Shown: positions 1 through 10,399 of the stretch, piece after piece | Layout of the letters: the number at the start of each line of letters is the position of its first letter | How positions within the stretch are numbered: the stretch's first letter is position 1 | Assembly (NCBI GenBank): GCA_024699855.1 | Contig: JAMPIQ010000002.1 | Coordinates: 16,616,001 to 16,680,000 of the forward strand | Origin: Aphelenchoides besseyi | Lineage: Eukaryota > Nematoda > Chromadorea > Rhabditida > Aphelenchoididae | Length of the DNA stretch: 64,000 nt | Reading direction: 5' to 3' | Made by a program: the position numbers and the translations under genes | Notes under the pieces: model-generated | What the model was told of the DNA's origin: nothing | What the model saw: only the letters and a program-made list of their open reading frames with translations | Database searches by the model: none

Positions 1-2400
1 AATTTAAAGTGCGCCGAAGTAATGACTGCTGATTGGTGGCATCGTTATCGCAAGTTATGGTGATGACCGTCGGGTCAATCAAAAGATTGGTCGGGTTACA
101 CAACACTAGTAATTTGGGTTGTAAATCTGAAAGTGGATATCAGTGACTGTCAACAAACTGAAAGAATACCCCCGACGATTTTTCTTACTATCGTTGTATC
201 CTGCAGCTGATTGCAACTTTTTTTAAATCCGCGTCTAGAAATTTCATGGCGTTAGTCAACACGTTCGTGACCATCTCCATTGAGATACCTAGTTTGATCA
301 TTTTCAAGTATTCTTCCTAAACAAACTTAATGTCAGTTGTTGAACAGTTGGATTGATTTGGTTGCGTGAGTATATGGGCGGCAATTGACCGTCCTTGGTT
401 CCAAGCGTATAAAGATCGACATTCGAATCGTATTCCACGACAATTTCTTCGAGTAGAAGATGTGCCACAATCAATTCATCGTTCTTTTTGCGCAACTGTA
501 GCATCTCAATCTTCCACTGGTGGTCAAGGATTCGTTCACTGTGCTTATACAAAAGTGTTGTGACATGAGCTCCCAAGTCCTGCCGCAAATGGTTTTCGCA
601 GGTTTTTGAGCTGTGGGAAGATTGTTTCTGTCTCTCAGTTGTCTGGCCGCCTCTGTTTTTCTCTTCTTCTTTTCGTACCTTTCGTATTTTTCGTTTTCAT
701 TCGTATAAACCTATTAATTTGTATGTGAAGACAACAAAAAAGATGTCAAACGAATAGATGCAAGTGTTATAAAAATGGAAACTATTTAGTTTAGTGGTTT
801 ATCTGGTAATCCGGGAAAAACGAACAATGATCCAACCAAAAAAACAAACTCCTACTACGACGGGCGTCGCCTCATGACAAAGCGGCAGGCGCCCGATCGG
901 GTCGGGATCCAAGGAATGGTTGTCAGGTCTTTGCCAAGACCCAACAGAAACCTATGTAATTTTCGATGCCATCACAATATTCTCAGTCAAAATCATGAAC
1001 AATCATATTTGTAAAAATTTCCGGAAAAAACAAAGTAGTGAAATGACAAAGGCAAATAAACAATTCGTTCTTCTTCATCGTGTTTTCTTATCAATTTGCA
1101 ATAAAACAATAATAAAGTTTGGAAAATTGTCGTGAGTTATTTACTAGAACTTAGGTCAATAAACAACAGGATATAAAAACGGGGAAGAGAGCCAGATCGT
1201 AGGGACGAAAAAGTGCTGAAGAAGGGAATGACCGCCGCTTATATCGCCACCGCGAGGGGCGTGCGACAAAATCCCCAATTTATAAAAGTCACCGTAACAT
1301 TTATAAGTCAAACGTTGGTTTTCATCCGGTACGAATCTGTCGTTCATGCGTTGCAAGACATCTTCCCACTCATGTTCACGAATTCCGGTGTTTGCTTTCT
1401 TTTCATACAACCACGAGCGAACAAAAAACAGCTCAATTAAGAAACTGGTTTTCTCATTTGTCCAATGAAAATTTGGTTAGTATATACAGGACGTTCTGTC
1501 TGCCATGAAATACAGGTTTTTGGAAGATTATTCTCGGGTTCAACTACAGCTTAAACTCCATTTTCAACGGAACCGGTTTCTCCGAAATCATGGTCGATGT
1601 CGAGTGAACGAAACGCGTCAAATTTTTTCTCGGTCCATCGATGTTTTTTGTGCGTAACAAATGATATTTAAGCCGCAAAATCGGACCACATCGTCTTGTC
1701 ACAATCGTCTCCTAGACAAAAAAACGTTTTCGATCGGAACGTTTTTTTGCGCAAACGTTCCTTGTAACGCTCATTGAACTTTTCTGCTGACCACCGGTGT
1801 CGAGCAAAAAAGTGGTCGAACAGATTTTCGAAATCCATGAAATTTTTTAACGCAATCCGGACAGTTCAAACGCAATTTTTGGTTGATATATTCATCTACA
1901 TTCTAAGGTAAGCCATAGAGTGAGTAAAATTCATCGGCATCCATTTCTCCGTGGGCAAAGCAGTTGAGGGCAAAGGTACCAGCGCGATGAGCTATTCTGG
2001 ACACACAGCAAGGCCGACGATAAAAGCGCTAAACGCGCTGTCAGACTCGATAGAGCTGAGCATCAAGTGTCGGTAAAGATGAGCACGCTGGTGTCCTTAT
2101 AAGTCACAATCCGGACAGTCAAAAGAGGATCGCAAGTCGATTTCCAGGGTTTAAACGTATTGCCGACCCAAAAGTGCAGTATCCAATCTATCCATGAACT
2201 CGTCAAGAAACAGATCGTTTTTTCCTCGTTTGTCAATATGCTTAGGCATGTATCCCAGTCCCAGAGCCTCTCTCACAAGCACTATTCCCGAGTATATTCC
2301 GTCTGTGGCCTTACAGTGCTTCAAACGATGTGCAAAACACTCGTCAGCGATGGCGAGATCTTCCGTGTGAAAACGACGGATATGTTTTCTCGTGTGTATC
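1..2400 (-). other. Unassigned region with decayed coding relics
   Basis: No intact gene is seen. On the minus strand several short open stretches look protein-like but are broken by stops and frameshifts. At about 1160-1410 there is a charged segment with a tryptophan-containing helix (WEDVLQRMNDRF) followed by YKCYGDFYKLGIL. At about 1620-1880 and 1870-2020 there are segments with CLGDDCD and HGEMDADEFYSLYGL, the latter followed by a CPDC pair. At about 2165-2330 there is a segment with DGIYSGIVLVREALGLGYM. They may be one decayed transposon-encoded protein, possibly with a zinc site, or several. They do not match the reverse transcriptase expected downstream of the BEL gag relic at 2410-3417. 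Function unknown. Confidence 0.3.
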
Positions 2401-2409
2401 TCCCGATTA

Positions 2410-3417
2410 TCAACATCTCGACTTTCTTGTCCTTGAAACGATCATTTCGATGATGAACGAGACGGAGCTTGTGTCAAACAGATTCACCGACGTAAACAAT
2501 CGCTCAAAATCGTTTAATCCACTTTCATTTGACTGGCCGGCTTTCGCAAAAATGTCGCAATCCACCAGGCAATACAAGTAGCACTCCGCTGAGTACTCGA
2601 GTACCAGCGTCAGAAAGGGCAATGATTCGAACCGTTCAAACTTGTCACGAGTTCCGTTAACGTTGAGCTACTGTTCCAAATGCACAAAGTATTCGTGATG
2701 GACGCACGCTGTTAGCAGTACTCCGTTTCCGCTTTTGTTCAACTGCTGTTTTCTTCCGAAACATATTGAAACGTGATGCGTTCTCGAACAATCACTACAC
2801 TTTTGTTCGCACCGATTACACGAATGTTCAGGTGAGAAACATTTGAAATAGAGACGAGAATCTTTGAGAATTCGTTTTCGAGAATCAACCTGCCCAACTG
2901 TCGGACAATCTTCCAATAAATGTCCGGAAGCGTTGCAAAACACACACAGAACACCTGTTGCCGACGGAACAAACGATTTGTGATTCGAATTAAATGGTTT
3001 TTTCCGTCCGTTCAACCCGTGCAATTATTGGAAACGTTAGACTTCTTTCATTTTCAAGTATTCGATCCAAATGTTCGCACAAAGTTTCCAAATACCAAGT
3101 GCGCTCATTCACTTTTACTTTGATTACTTTTGTCAACACAAAATGTGGCAAATTATCGTGGATAATCTGAGTAATCAATGAACTGTTCAAATCAAAATTC
3201 AACCTGCTCAACTGTCGGCGAATTCCGTCCGACTTATCGAAAAAGACACAACGACGACCAATGCGTTCCGTCAGTGCCTCTATATTCATCAACTCTTTTA
3301 ACAGCTGTGACTCGAGAACATCTTTTTGATCGAATTTATTAATCAACACATCTTGATTGTATCGTAATTATCATCTTCAATGAAATACCCTTCAATAACC
3401 TTTCTTGCATCCCCTTC
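2410..3417 (-). pseudogene. BEL/Pao retrotransposon gag, C-terminal part (decayed)
   Basis: This minus-strand segment encodes the second half of a BEL/Pao-type Gag polyprotein, the capsid-like precursor of an LTR retrotransposon. Reading from 3417 down, GDARKVIEG is the conserved DUF1759-type motif. A helical region follows, then, after a frameshift near 3020, two zinc knuckles: CVFCNASGHLLEDC (CX2CX4HX4C) and a second Cys/His cluster ending CSDCSRTHH. Below 2622 a weak trace of the following aspartic protease may remain, with the catalytic DSG not intact. No reverse transcriptase or integrase was recognised further down. The upstream half of the same reading frame lies at 6294-6890; the two are separated by the Tc5-like insertion. 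Several stops and frameshifts make it a dead copy. Confidence 0.75.
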
Positions 3418-3420
3418 TAA
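3418..3420. repeat. Target-site duplication TAA, left
   Basis: TAA immediately before the Tc5-like element. The same TAA follows the element at 6291-6293. Removing the element and one copy restores CTAAG and rejoins the gag reading frame. Confidence 0.85.
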
Positions 3421-3736
3421 CAAGGAGTGCTTGTCATCGATCCCCGCTGTAATTTGACGTCGTTGGTATCAATCGACGCGTCTCGATGAGCTGAACATTA
3501 CTGTATTAGTTATTTTTGCTCAATCGTAGAACTGGCCAAGTTATTGGCCAAAAACCAAAAATAAAAAAATCGCTAAAATCGTACTATCGATCATTCTGAT
3601 TATCGTGGTGAAGTCCTTTTCTTTTTATCGTGCCTTATTACGGAGATATTGGCCGTTTCATTTGGCCTCAAATTTTTCTGAGTTATGGTCCGGTCGTTTT
3701 CAATTGAAAGTGTGAGCAGCGGTAGCCGAGTGGTTA
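3421..3736 (+). repeat. Left terminal inverted repeat of Tc5-like element
   Basis: The reverse complement of 5975-6290. The outer two thirds match base for base; substitutions cluster in the inner third. The inner edge ends exactly in a tRNA A-box-like sequence (TAGCCGAGTGGTTA). Confidence 0.9.
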
Positions 3737-3916
3737 AGAAGCAGTGTAAGTAAGGGAGCAAGGCGGTGTAAAGGGAGGAAATGTTGTTGTGCAAGCTAAC
3801 AAGATTTTTGCGTTTACTTTTTTTCATTTACAACAAAATTGCACCGATGGAGAGTTGTTACCACGGTCCTTCGTGCTTCAAAATCGAAACTCTCATTTTC
3901 GACACATTCGACAAAA

Positions 3917-5656
3917 ATGATCGACGCAAATGTGGTTGTTCGACTTTTGGTTGAGAAGTTTCAAACTCCATTTGATGTATCGACTCGCAATGCTAATCGT
4001 ATGGAACGTCGACTTGCTTCCCGACTTGCAAGTTTGATCGAGACAGTCGCTGGCGCCGATGAAATGGACGTTGAAGAAGATGAGTATTTGGGCTCGCCGG
4101 GTTCGGATGACGAAGATAGTGGAGCGACAGTGGATTTGGAGTTTCGTGATGGATCCGATGAAGAAGAGGTTTCTGAACCGCTCGCACATCATTACACTAT
4201 CGGCGGTCGTGAAATTACAATCGATCAAATGAAGGCAGCCGTTCGTTTCTACTGCAAAGTTGAGGGCAATCACCCTGTTCCTGCAAATGTTGCAAGCTAT
4301 CGATCCAAGTCGGCTGTTCAACGTCGCTATCGATTTCTCGACAGCGAAACGGCCTGGAGGCGTTTCAAAATGTAAGTTATGTGCAATTACTTCATTTTAT
4401 GAGTCTTTCAGATTCAAAACTCAATGGTTGCGAAATGAAACGGAATTAGAAACGCGAAGACGAGCTCTACTCGAAATTGAAACAGCGACATACGCAAAGT
4501 ACCAGGAGGCTAAAAACGATCATAAAGTCATCCGATCGCACGATTTGCGCCGTTTTGCTGCGAAATCAAACGACGAGTTGATGGAACCAATTATGTTCAG
4601 AGCATCTCGTTCGTGGTCGACCGTTTCAAACGACGTTTTGGAATCGTAGACAGGAAAATTACAAAATTTGTGACTCGCGCGTCGCAAAACACCGAAGAAC
4701 AGCACTCGGCAACCGCTCAAAATTTCGTCGCCCAAATTCGGGAAGAAGTTCAACGTCTTCGTATTCCTGCGAGTTCTGTCTTCAATGCCGACCACTGCGG
4801 ATGTCAGTTGGAATTTCATTCGGGACGTGGACTCGCCGATCGTGGGCAACGACAAGTGTATGGACGCACAAGTTCAACCAGTGCGATGACCCATTCCTTT
4901 ACCGTTGTGCCGTTGGTCTCAATGGACGGAACACTTCACCCGCGACTGTTTATGCAATTGAAAGAGCCAAATGGTGTTTTCGGTCCGAACGTTAGACACT
5001 TTGGGCAACGGGTAAGTCCACTCGTTTCTTATGACCTAACCATCTTTTTGCAGCCAGAAAATGATTGCCGCAACATGGTCGTGGCTTCGGGGCGAAGTTC
5101 CATCATGAATCTAGAAACAATGAAGAAGTTCTTGGATGAATGCGCGTTCCCGTTCATGCCAAATAACGCAATCTTTATTTTGGATTCGTGGGTTGGCTTT
5201 CGTAATGAAGACGCGGTCAACTCCGTTCGACCTGGAGATCGCCGAATCAACATTCGAATAATTCCGAAGCACGTCACCTACTTGGCGCAGCCTCTAGACG
5301 TCTTCTTTTTCCGAATGTGGAAGAATTTTGTCCGCAAAATCCACGACCATGCGATTCTGTTCAACACCGAAACGATGATGTATCAACGCGACAACGCAAT
5401 CAAACTGATGTCACTAACTCATAATCAGTTTTCTGCTCCGCGATTTTACGATTTCCGCCGACACTCGTGGAGACAAGCAGGCTACGATGACGGCGAAGCG
5501 ACGGAACAATTTCAACACCCTGTTCAATACTGTTTTAACGGCAATTTGACATGCGATCGCGAAAACTGCGAATCTTCATCACTTCTTATCTGCAGCTATT
5601 GCGAACAGAATCTGTGTTTTCGCCATTTCTTTGTCGACTACCACGTACATTGGTAA
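3917..5656 (+). pseudogene. Tc5-like transposase (frameshifted)
   Basis: Encodes the DDE transposase of the surrounding element. The start is the first in-frame ATG (3917). Exon 1 ends at 4371, an intron spans 4372-4411, exon 2 runs 4412-5011, an intron spans 5012-5053, and exon 3 ends with a stop at 5656. An acidic N-terminal segment is followed by a helix-turn-helix/CENP-B-like region (FRASRSW, RFKRRFGI). The DDE catalytic core has FNADHCG (first Asp), ILDSW (second Asp) and the pogo-type AQPLDV (third Asp). A Cys/His-rich C-terminus (CSYCEQNLCFRHF) resembles that of Tc5. Near 4615 the frame shifts by one base between RASRSW and the next helix; one G appears to be missing. Otherwise the coding sequence is open. 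It may still be repaired in other copies of the family. Confidence 0.85.
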
Positions 5657-5924
5657 CTATTTTTTAAAAAATACACTTAATTTACTTGACATTAAATACT
5701 AAAACAAAAATTTTTAAAGAATTAAACAAATTCCTTCACTTTTTGTTGATGAAAAGTGAATTTTCAATTCTGAAATTTTTGCACGTACTCCCCCCTGTGA
5801 AACCCGATTTTCCCTTGTTTCGAGCCCTTGATTTTCAAGGGAAATTTTTGATTGAAACGAATTTCTGTTGTGAGTTTTTTTTGAAGAGAAACCGTGTTTT
5901 GTAAAAACCAAACAAAAGATAATA

Positions 5925-5998
5925 GCGACCGCAGAGAGAGTCGAACAAACGACCCAATTGGAGTCGCTAGCCACTAACCACTCGGCCACCGCTGCTCA
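5925..5998 (-). other. tRNA-like sequence inside the Tc5-like element
   Basis: On the minus strand a roughly 74-base stretch starts like a Ser/Leu-type tRNA (GCAGCGGTGGCCGAGTGGTTA, A box) and contains a good B-box (GTTCGACTC) at normal spacing. A 5-bp anticodon-like stem can be drawn, but position 33 is not U, and the acceptor and T stems pair poorly. It is therefore a tRNA-derived remnant rather than a working tRNA. The A-box half is repeated in the left arm at 3714-3736; the B-box half exists only on the right. It could still recruit RNA polymerase III. Confidence 0.5.
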
Positions 5999-6290
5999 CA
6001 TTTTCAATTGAAAACGACCGGACCATAACTCAAAAAAAATTGAGGCCAAATAAAACGGCCAATATCTCCAGAATGAAGCGCGATAAAAAGAAACGGTTTT
6101 CACCACGATAATCAGCATGATCGATAGTACGATTTTAGCGATTTTTTTATTTTTGGTTTTTGGCCAATAACTTGGCCAGTTCTACGATTGAGCAAAAATA
6201 ACTAATACAGTAATGTTCAGCTCATCGAGACGCGTCGATTGATACCAACGACGTCAAATTACAGCGGGGATCGATGACAAGCACTCCTTG
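5975..6290 (-). repeat. Right terminal inverted repeat of Tc5-like element
   Basis: Inverted copy of 3421-3736, ending GCACTCCTTG. The inner edge falls at the A-box of the tRNA-like sequence. Confidence 0.9.
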
Positions 6291-6293
6291 TAA
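6291..6293. repeat. Target-site duplication TAA, right
   Basis: Second copy of the TAA flanking the Tc5-like element. Confidence 0.85.
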
Positions 6294-6890
6294 GAGGGAT
6301 ATCAAGTACGAAATTTTTTGCATTTTCGCAATCAGTTGGCTATCCGTTGTCACACAAAACATTTGCCAAAAATAATAGAATTCCGACAACAATTCTGCGA
6401 ACTCAGGAGGTTTAAAGACTGGGAGAGCGAGACAAGGAGCCGCCGGTTCCGGTGGATTGGCCACAACGACTGTGCCTGTTGGATTTGAGAACGCTGCGAC
6501 AGTCGTCGACGCTGTGCCAGCCCCAGATGGCTGACATCAGCCATAAGATTGTCAAAAGGCTAATGAACCTTCCCTTGTTAGAACCTCTTCTTCGGCCGCT
6601 CTCTAAATGACTCGCGCCGCTTCCGCTCTCAATTGAATGTCGTTCAAAAAATCTTGATCCTCAGCCAATGTCGCGATTTGGCCCTTTGACCCACTTTACT
6701 TGCAAGACTGTTTTGCCCTTATCATTTTCGATTAGTTCGTTCCATTTGTCCCTAATAGCTTGGACTCTCTCGAGCGATGCCGTTACTTTGCGTTCAAGCG
6801 ATTTGCATAGAATAACATAATTTTGCGTCGCGAACGTCTTCGACTTCCTTTGTATTCATTGCCCGTTCAAATGGACTGGTGGCTTCGGTT
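6294..6890 (-). pseudogene. BEL/Pao retrotransposon gag, N-terminal part (decayed)
   Basis: Minus-strand continuation of the gag at 2410-3417. From about 6860 a charged helical segment (SLERKVTASLERVQAIRDKW) is followed, after a frameshift near 6690, by a short acidic helix. The DUF1759-type capsid start then has PVFKPPEF and a tyrosine/tryptophan-rich stretch (EFYYFWQMF), ending QKISYLIS at the transposon insertion point. The frame resumes at 3417 with the next residues of the same motif, which is direct proof that the Tc5-like element landed inside it. No LTR was recognised upstream. It is non-functional because of at least two frameshifts plus the insertion. Confidence 0.75.
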
Positions 6891-7271
6891 TGAATGAGCT
6901 CGTAGACGCGCCGGCCCCAACATCATTCGCAATCTTCCGGACTTTTCAGTCATTTTCACTCGTCGATTTAAATGCCCACATTGTTTTGACTGTGAATTGC
7001 GCTCTGAACGAGTGTTCTCTTTTAGAGTTGGCGGAACTGCCGCAGAAACGCGGAGATTTTCAAAACCACAACAAAGACAAAAAACCAAGGCTTCAACAGT
7101 TAAACAGAATAGGAGAAAAAGGGGAGCGTTCTAATTCATCCCCGACGGTTCATCGTTTCCAAAAAATTTCTCAATTTCTAAGACAAACATTCTAGAATGA
7201 CGTTAAAACGAAGAAGATCAATTCGTAAACTTTATAGAATGCGCGAAAAGAATGAAGGTTCTAAGAAAAAA
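6891..7271. other. No gene recognised
   Basis: AT-moderate sequence between the gag relic and the FLYWCH exon. Short open frames on both strands have no recognisable domain. Confidence 0.4.
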
Positions 7272-7538
7272 TCAATTTACTTCCATAGTCTCTTTAGCTC
7301 GAGTTTTGGCGTCATTCAACATGATTCGATCTCCAAATTCTCCTGGTGAACTGTCATGTCCCGAATGCGTTGGATACTCGTGAGCAACTTCACCATCCGG
7401 AACTTGAATCACACCGGCATTTGTACGAACTCGAGCACGACATCCTGTTTTTTGAAACAACGAACATCGACATAAAATGTATCCATCTTTCAACTCTCGA
7501 TGTTTCCAAAAGGTGGGTCCATTGACGACGAGAATCTT
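7272..7538 (-). CDS. FLYWCH zinc-finger exon (partial, likely transposon-derived)
   Basis: A minus-strand exon beginning after an acceptor-like GTTAACAG encodes one FLYWCH-type zinc finger. The order is ILVVNGPTFW, then YILCRC, then KTGCRARV, then a terminal EYPTH. FLYWCH fingers bind DNA and are common in nematode transcription factors and in Mutator-like (MULE) transposases. The usual YWRC is replaced by YILCRC, and the final His-x-His spacing is altered. The frame ends at a stop at 7272, about 30 residues after the finger. No MULE transposase domain was found next to it, so it is a fragment or the first exon of an unrecognised gene. It lies in a transposon-rich stretch, which favours a relic. 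Confidence 0.55.
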   Translation of the reverse strand, partial: KILVVNGPTFWKHRELKDGYILCRCSLFQKTGCRARVRTNAGVIQVPDGEVAHEYPTHSGHDSSPGEFGDRIMLNDAKTRAKETMEVN

Positions 7539-8174
7539 CTGTTAACAATTTGACCGTAGCATAATAAGAAAACACGATTTGGATGACAATTGAACAAGTA
7601 GTAAAAAACACTGACAAAACAACAAGATCTGACGAAAGATGTTTGTGTGATCGTAGTTTCTTTAAATGATTTCAAATTTTCGATCAAAAATTTTGGGGAT
7701 GAACCGGACCGTAGATTAATTGGCAGGAATGAATCGGCGTGGATGAATTAGGACGCACTCGAGAAAAAGTAAGAGACGGAATCGGAACAAATTCTGTAAC
7801 AACCGACTTGTCCAGGTCCTCGACCAACCAAATTGCCAAACCAATGAGTATCCAACCAATCATCGACTTGGAACTTTGAACCAACGAACACAATTTGAAC
7901 TTGTAGCGACGATTTGTCTTTAGGAGTGAAGACCAACGCTCTCATAAAGCCAACGAACTGTAGAGTGAACGACCCACGATCTTCCACAATCACGACTTTG
8001 TAGCGAAGCGACGACTAACGACGTTGTTCAAACTTAAATGAAACACAACCAACGAATGTTGCAAATTTGACGAGGCGCGGGATTTGATGACGAATCAATC
8101 TTTCCCGGCCGATGCACCATTACTAACCTCTACATTTCAATATGGGACTACCAACGAAAACGACTGGTTTTTAA
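7539..8174. other. No gene assigned
   Basis: Minus-strand open frames at about 7690-7990 (for example SKFQVDDWLDTHWFGNLVGR) look protein-like but match no family I recognise. They may belong to the same decayed gene or element as the FLYWCH exon. Confidence 0.3.
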
Positions 8175-8244
8175 TTAGAATGGGAAGAAAGTTTCCGGAC
8201 CACTACAGAATGTCAAGCCAATAAAAATTTTTGTTCGGAATGCT
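8175..8244 (+). repeat. Left inverted repeat of mariner relic
   Basis: Matches the reverse complement of 9433-9502 with scattered mismatches; starts TTAGAATGGGAAGAAAG. Confidence 0.75.
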
Positions 8245-8335
8245 CATTTTTATCTGGTGTTTTTTTGATTAGCGGTTATCTAATTGGTTTGGTGTTAACA
8301 TCCTCGTTATTAGAATAGAGTTAAAAAGCGAACAG

Positions 8336-9350
8336 GTGCGATTTCTGCTCCACTACCAGTTCATGCATGGAAGCTCGAGAAAAAAGCAGGATACCGTGTA
8401 TGTTTTGCCTATGGAGAGAAAACGGTTTCAACAACAACAGCAGGTGAATGGTTTAAGCGGTTCAAAAAAGAAGGAGCTCAGTTCAAAGACAAGAAACGAA
8501 TTGGACGTCCAACGAAGTTACCGCAAGCTAATGTTGTACAAAGAATAGAATCCATATATGACCCCTCGTATGTTAGCTAACGAATTTGAGTGTGATCAGA
8601 AAACAATTTTTAAACTTTTGCATATGTCGAAAGAAATGGAAGCTTGCTCGTTGTGTTCCGCATCGATTTACGGTAGTGCAAAAAACAATCGAGTTCAAGT
8701 TGCTCAACAGCTTCTCACTCGTCAACAACAAGTTTTCTTACTCGAGACCATGATCACTATGGACGAGAAGTGGATTGTTTTACGCAATCCATATCGCAGA
8801 CATCGGTGGTTAGTGAAGGTCGAGCGCCTGCGATAATAGCAGTTCGTAATTTTCGTCAAAAAATTAAGTGGGAAATTTTTTGCCAAAATTTGTTCAATTA
8901 GGTCATGATATTCGTATTCTGGAGTGTGCACGGCATTCACCATTGGGAGCTATTGGAACAGGGTCGTACAACTAACGCACAGATTTACTGCGAACAGCTT
9001 GAAAGTTTGAGTAGAACTTCGTTGGTGGTCGTACTCCCATTCTTTTGCAACGCGATAACGCATGTCCACGCACTGCACGGCTCACCCAACAGATAGTCCA
9101 AGAACTCCGCTAGGAGCTAATACCTCACACCGCCTACAGTTCAGACACCGCGCCAAGTGATTACTATCTTTTTCGATCAATGGAACACTTTTTACGCGGA
9201 CGTTTCTTCGATACGGTGGATGAAGTCAAAGAAACAACTCAGCAGTTCTTCTATTCAAAACCTCCAGAGTTCTACAGGCGTGGTATCACAAATCTAGTTG
9301 ATCGTTCGGAATCGGTTTTAACAGCGCAAGGAAATTATTTTATTGATTAA
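8336..9350 (+). pseudogene. Mariner transposase (decayed)
   Basis: The reading frame is scattered over all three phases by many indels and stops, but the order of family motifs is complete. First comes an N-terminal helix-turn-helix region with GEWFKRFKKEGAQF and RIGRP. Then a DEKW motif is followed by RRHRW, carrying the first catalytic Asp. Then VFWSVHGIHHWELLEQGRT, then a DNARPH-like stretch, then a serine/aspartate-rich region (TAPSDYYLF) carrying the last catalytic acid. The C-terminal segment has LRGRFFDTVDEVKE. It is clearly inactive. Divergence from an intact frame suggests a much older insertion than the Tc5-like element. Confidence 0.85.
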
Positions 9351-9432
9351 ATTAAATACCTGTAAAGTCCCATTGATTTAACTACTAAAAGTTCTAAAAC
9401 TACACACCAAAAAGTAAAGGTTCCACAAAAAT

Positions 9433-9502
9433 TAGCATCCGGAACAAAATTCTTAGTCGTTTGGCATTCTGTAGCTGTCTGGAAACGTTCTCGCCATTCT
9501 AA
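9433..9502 (-). repeat. Right inverted repeat of mariner relic
   Basis: Inverted counterpart of 8175-8244, ending in CCATTCTAA. Confidence 0.75.
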
Positions 9503-10387
9503 TAAATAACCTCAAACTTGAGTTAATAAACCGTTTATTGGGTGATCGCGATCAATCTCAATACAACAATTTGACCTTAAGGGTCACTGAAAGTCAACGA
9601 ACAAAAGGGGGCCTTAAGGTCTCAGAAAAAGATATAAAAACAACAAGTTTGGCCAATCGGCTTAAAAACAGCAATACAAAAGAAGGAAAAAGATCTACGA
9701 ACAAGGTCGTAGGCCGTAGAACAAAACTGGAGGAACTTCGGAGGTGGACCTTTTGGTCCGCAACAATTTAAGCGATTTGGTGGTTTTATTCGCGTTCTGA
9801 CGCGACAGCAGTCTTCAATTTTGTTTGGTGAGAACATTGATGGAACGGCACGGCGAATGAATCTGAAAAAACACAGAATTAGTACGATCGCAAACACAAC
9901 CACCACTCGAAAGCTTTGAACAAGTCGAAATTAGAATTGAAACAAAAATGATTATGCATATCCATTTGACTCCAAATCTTATTTGCGAGCTTCTCGTACA
10001 AATACAATGACAGTTTTTTTATCTTCGTGATCCTCATAATTTCAAGTTTAGCGCTTTAACTGCAATCAATGAATGGACTTGGAACTTGTCAGAATTGAAA
10101 TCCACGCAGTTGATCGGACGACTTGGTCAATTCAGTGAGAGTGGTTTGTATATTGAAGACATTTGATCAAATCGCCTTAACAAAGATCGGTCTGTCGTTG
10201 GAAATAGCTCAATCTTCCGGTGCATAAACTGGACTCCTAAACAATGATCAGTGACCGCATTTGAACTCATCGGCCAGTGTCCTTGCTCGACATTTACTCT
10301 GCAACACTCAACCTCCAAGTTAAAACGAAGGTGAAAATGCAACTCGCTTTGTTATCCCTTCAAATAACCATGAGATTTTTAATTCAT
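9503..10387. other. No gene assigned; possible Cys-rich exon at 9640-9864 (-)
   Basis: On the minus strand an exon-like frame follows a strong acceptor (GTTTTTTCAG) near 9865. It encodes a cysteine-rich stretch (two CC pairs, including NCCGPKGPPPKF). A hydrophobic, signal-peptide-like segment lies just upstream (about 9910-9960), but the two frames do not join cleanly. It could be a small secreted protein gene or a relic. Nothing else is recognised. Confidence 0.25.
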
Positions 10388-10399
10388 AAATGCGGTTGA
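10388..10399. repeat. Target-site duplication of RTE element, left
   Basis: AAATGCGGTTGA, repeated exactly at 13536-13547 on the other side of the retrotransposon. Confidence 0.85.

Larger units (their letters stand above)
3421..6290 (+). mobile_element. Tc5-like DNA transposon (2,870 bp)
   Basis: A complete cut-and-paste DNA transposon of the Tc4/Tc5 (pogo-related) type. It is bounded by 316-bp terminal inverted repeats beginning CAAGGAGTGC, and flanked by a 3-bp TAA duplication inside the pentanucleotide CTAAG. That fits the CTNAG target known for nematode Tc4/Tc5. It carries one plus-strand transposase gene with two short introns. It is inserted in the BEL/Pao gag, so it is the younger of the two. 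The arms are about 95% identical, and their outer roughly 190 bp look identical, so the insertion is fairly recent. The transposase carries one frameshift, so this copy is probably non-autonomous unless that is an assembly error. Confidence 0.9.
8175..9502 (+). mobile_element. Mariner-family transposon relic (about 1.3 kb)
   Basis: A DNA transposon of the mariner group with imperfect roughly 70-bp terminal inverted repeats starting TTAGAATGG (8175-8244 and 9433-9502). It is the normal length for the family. The right flank has TA next to the repeat; the left is AA, so the expected TA duplication has decayed on one side. It contains a broken transposase gene on the plus strand and lies outside host genes. 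Confidence 0.85.
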
